From Haliclystus octoradiatus (lineage: Eukaryota; Cnidaria; Staurozoa; Stauromedusae; Haliclystidae): a stretch of 64,000 nucleotides of DNA. This document shows positions 63,028-64,000 of this stretch, one piece after another. Both the position numbers and the translations under genes were made by a program. The DNA is taken from contig OU744451.1 of the NCBI GenBank assembly GCA_916610825.1, positions 23,014,349 through 23,078,348 on the forward strand, given 5' to 3'. Numbering within the stretch: position 1 is the first letter of the stretch; every line of letters begins with the position of its first letter. Under the pieces are notes generated by a model, which had not been told where the DNA came from, searched no databases, and worked only from the letters and a program-made list of their open reading frames with translations.

Positions 63028-63640
63028 AATGCACGAAGGCGAACTAAACAATAAAATCACAGAAACTGTCGATCCAAGTATGCTTTTACTTGAAAATGTT
63101 GCTCCTGAAGTCGTGCAGACACAACAATTGGCCACAGACTTAGTAGTCATGTAGTATCAGTTAAGCCGCCGCCGTTCTATCATAATACCCCAAGGGCATG
63201 GTTTAGACAAATGGAATCTCAATTTCTGTTAGCTTGAGTCACTAATGAAACTACAAAATTTAGTTATATTGTTGCGGCTTTACCAGAGGACATTGCTTCA
63301 TTAGTCTTAGACGATAGTTCCGAGGCAATTTATGAACCGCTCAAATTAAAAGTATTGAATCTTTTGCAAACTACTCAACAGCAAAGAGTGAACGAAATCT
63401 TAGAAATTTCAGATCTAGGAGGTGACAAACTGACATTTTGACCAATTGACACAATGTGGTATCTCAGCGCCTGACACAATTTTAAAATCAAAATTGTTAA
63501 CTTGTATGCCTGAACACATACGATCAGCAATTAGTGCATTTCAAGATGAGACACTGGAGAATATGGCTCAAATCGCTGATCAAATGCTAGCTGTTTCCAG
63601 TAGTTTGTCAATTTCAGCAGTTGGTCATTGAAAAAATCAA
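63028..63640 (+). pseudogene. Gypsy-class gag, broken by stops and frameshifts
   Basis: Starts MHEGELNNK. After a stop near 63151 the text continues in another frame as VKPPPFYHNTPRAWFRQME, the hallmark start of Gypsy-type Gag (VK.PPF....P..WF..VE). It then gives YIVAALPEDIAS, QQQRVNEIL and, after another shift, PEHIRSAISAF. At least two stops and one frameshift are visible. The downstream pol lies beyond the window or is lost; the last 250 bp contain no RT. It differs from the Gag of the complete element. Confidence 0.8.
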
Positions 63641-64000
63641 AATCAACATCTTTCTAATTCGCTAAACCAAAAGTTTTATAATGACACTATTCCACCCACA
63701 CAACACAAACATTTAAACGACATCTATACTACACAACAACAAATCAACGATTTTATAATAAAGACTTTGATCAATCTAACTCAAATCAGTATTACGGCTA
63801 CAAAAATAACTCTAATCAATATCCACCAACTCAAAATTTTTATCAAGGATCAAATCAACATTTCACTCGCGTGGATTGATACCCTTTCATTCAAGTCAAA
63901 CACAACGAAAGCCTTATTGTGACACCCGGGACACCGGGGAGCATCCATGTGGCAGGGACCAAATCCCACCATTCGAATTGAATTAAATAAATAAATTTAT
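63641..64000. other. Tail of the window, downstream of the broken gag
   Basis: An asparagine/glutamine-rich, gag-linker-like translation continues to about 63880 (FNDIYTTQQQ-, YNNKDFDQSN-like in shifting frames). Then comes a GC-richer patch (GACACCCGGGACACCGGGG) at about 63921. No zinc knuckle seen before the edge. Confidence 0.35.

Overview
The window looks like AT-rich nuclear DNA of an invertebrate animal. Genes are split by GT-AG introns, the standard code is used, there are no operons, and most of the sequence is transposable elements. I cannot name the species. The best-supported host gene is a DDX41-type DEAD-box RNA helicase on the minus strand: 17 exons between 25250 and 43559 can be joined in frame, from about residue 130 of a typical family member to the stop codon. 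The exons for the first 120-130 residues were not found.

From 1 to 4.1 kb the last two exons of a plus-strand AT-hook protein (608-671, 3872-4108) flank an intron filled with mobile elements. From 4.6 to 10.2 kb there is a palindromic element and then a complete Gypsy-class LTR retrotransposon in minus orientation (5313-10150), with identical 157-bp LTRs, a 5-bp target duplication and an unbroken 1,450-residue gag-pol frame. From 13.0 to 23.6 kb lies a plus-strand gene of five exons (the first tentative). Its N-terminal half weakly resembles the TRFH-like domain of the telomere protein TIN2, and its introns hold a 3.9-kb non-coding element, a broken Gypsy RT/RNase H fragment and several MITEs. 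This gene and the helicase gene converge.

From 25.2 to 43.6 kb the helicase introns carry pogo-like MITEs, hAT-like elements, a tRNA-derived SINE, a 683-bp fold-back element and two minisatellites (105 bp and about 172 bp). One 97-nt exon is bracketed at 24 and 33 bp by MITE copies in opposite orientation. From 46.3 to 49.5 kb a 3.2-kb element is bounded by arrays of the palindrome GTTCATGAAC, which form perfect heat-shock-element motifs. Short relatives of it are scattered through the window.

From 49.9 to 62.1 kb there are decayed pieces of mobile or low-copy genes: a HECT ubiquitin-ligase C-lobe fragment beside a 101-bp exon-like tandem repeat, Tnp2 (CACTA/EnSpm) transposase fragments, a 69-bp minisatellite with a 345-bp higher-order period, and a possible P-element/THAP9-like fragment. 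The window ends in a second Gypsy gag, broken by stops and frameshifts (63028-63640).

In short, two to three host genes sit in a bed of TA-, TTAA- and 8-bp-duplicating DNA elements plus LTR elements and SINEs. No rRNA, functional tRNA or CRISPR array was seen.
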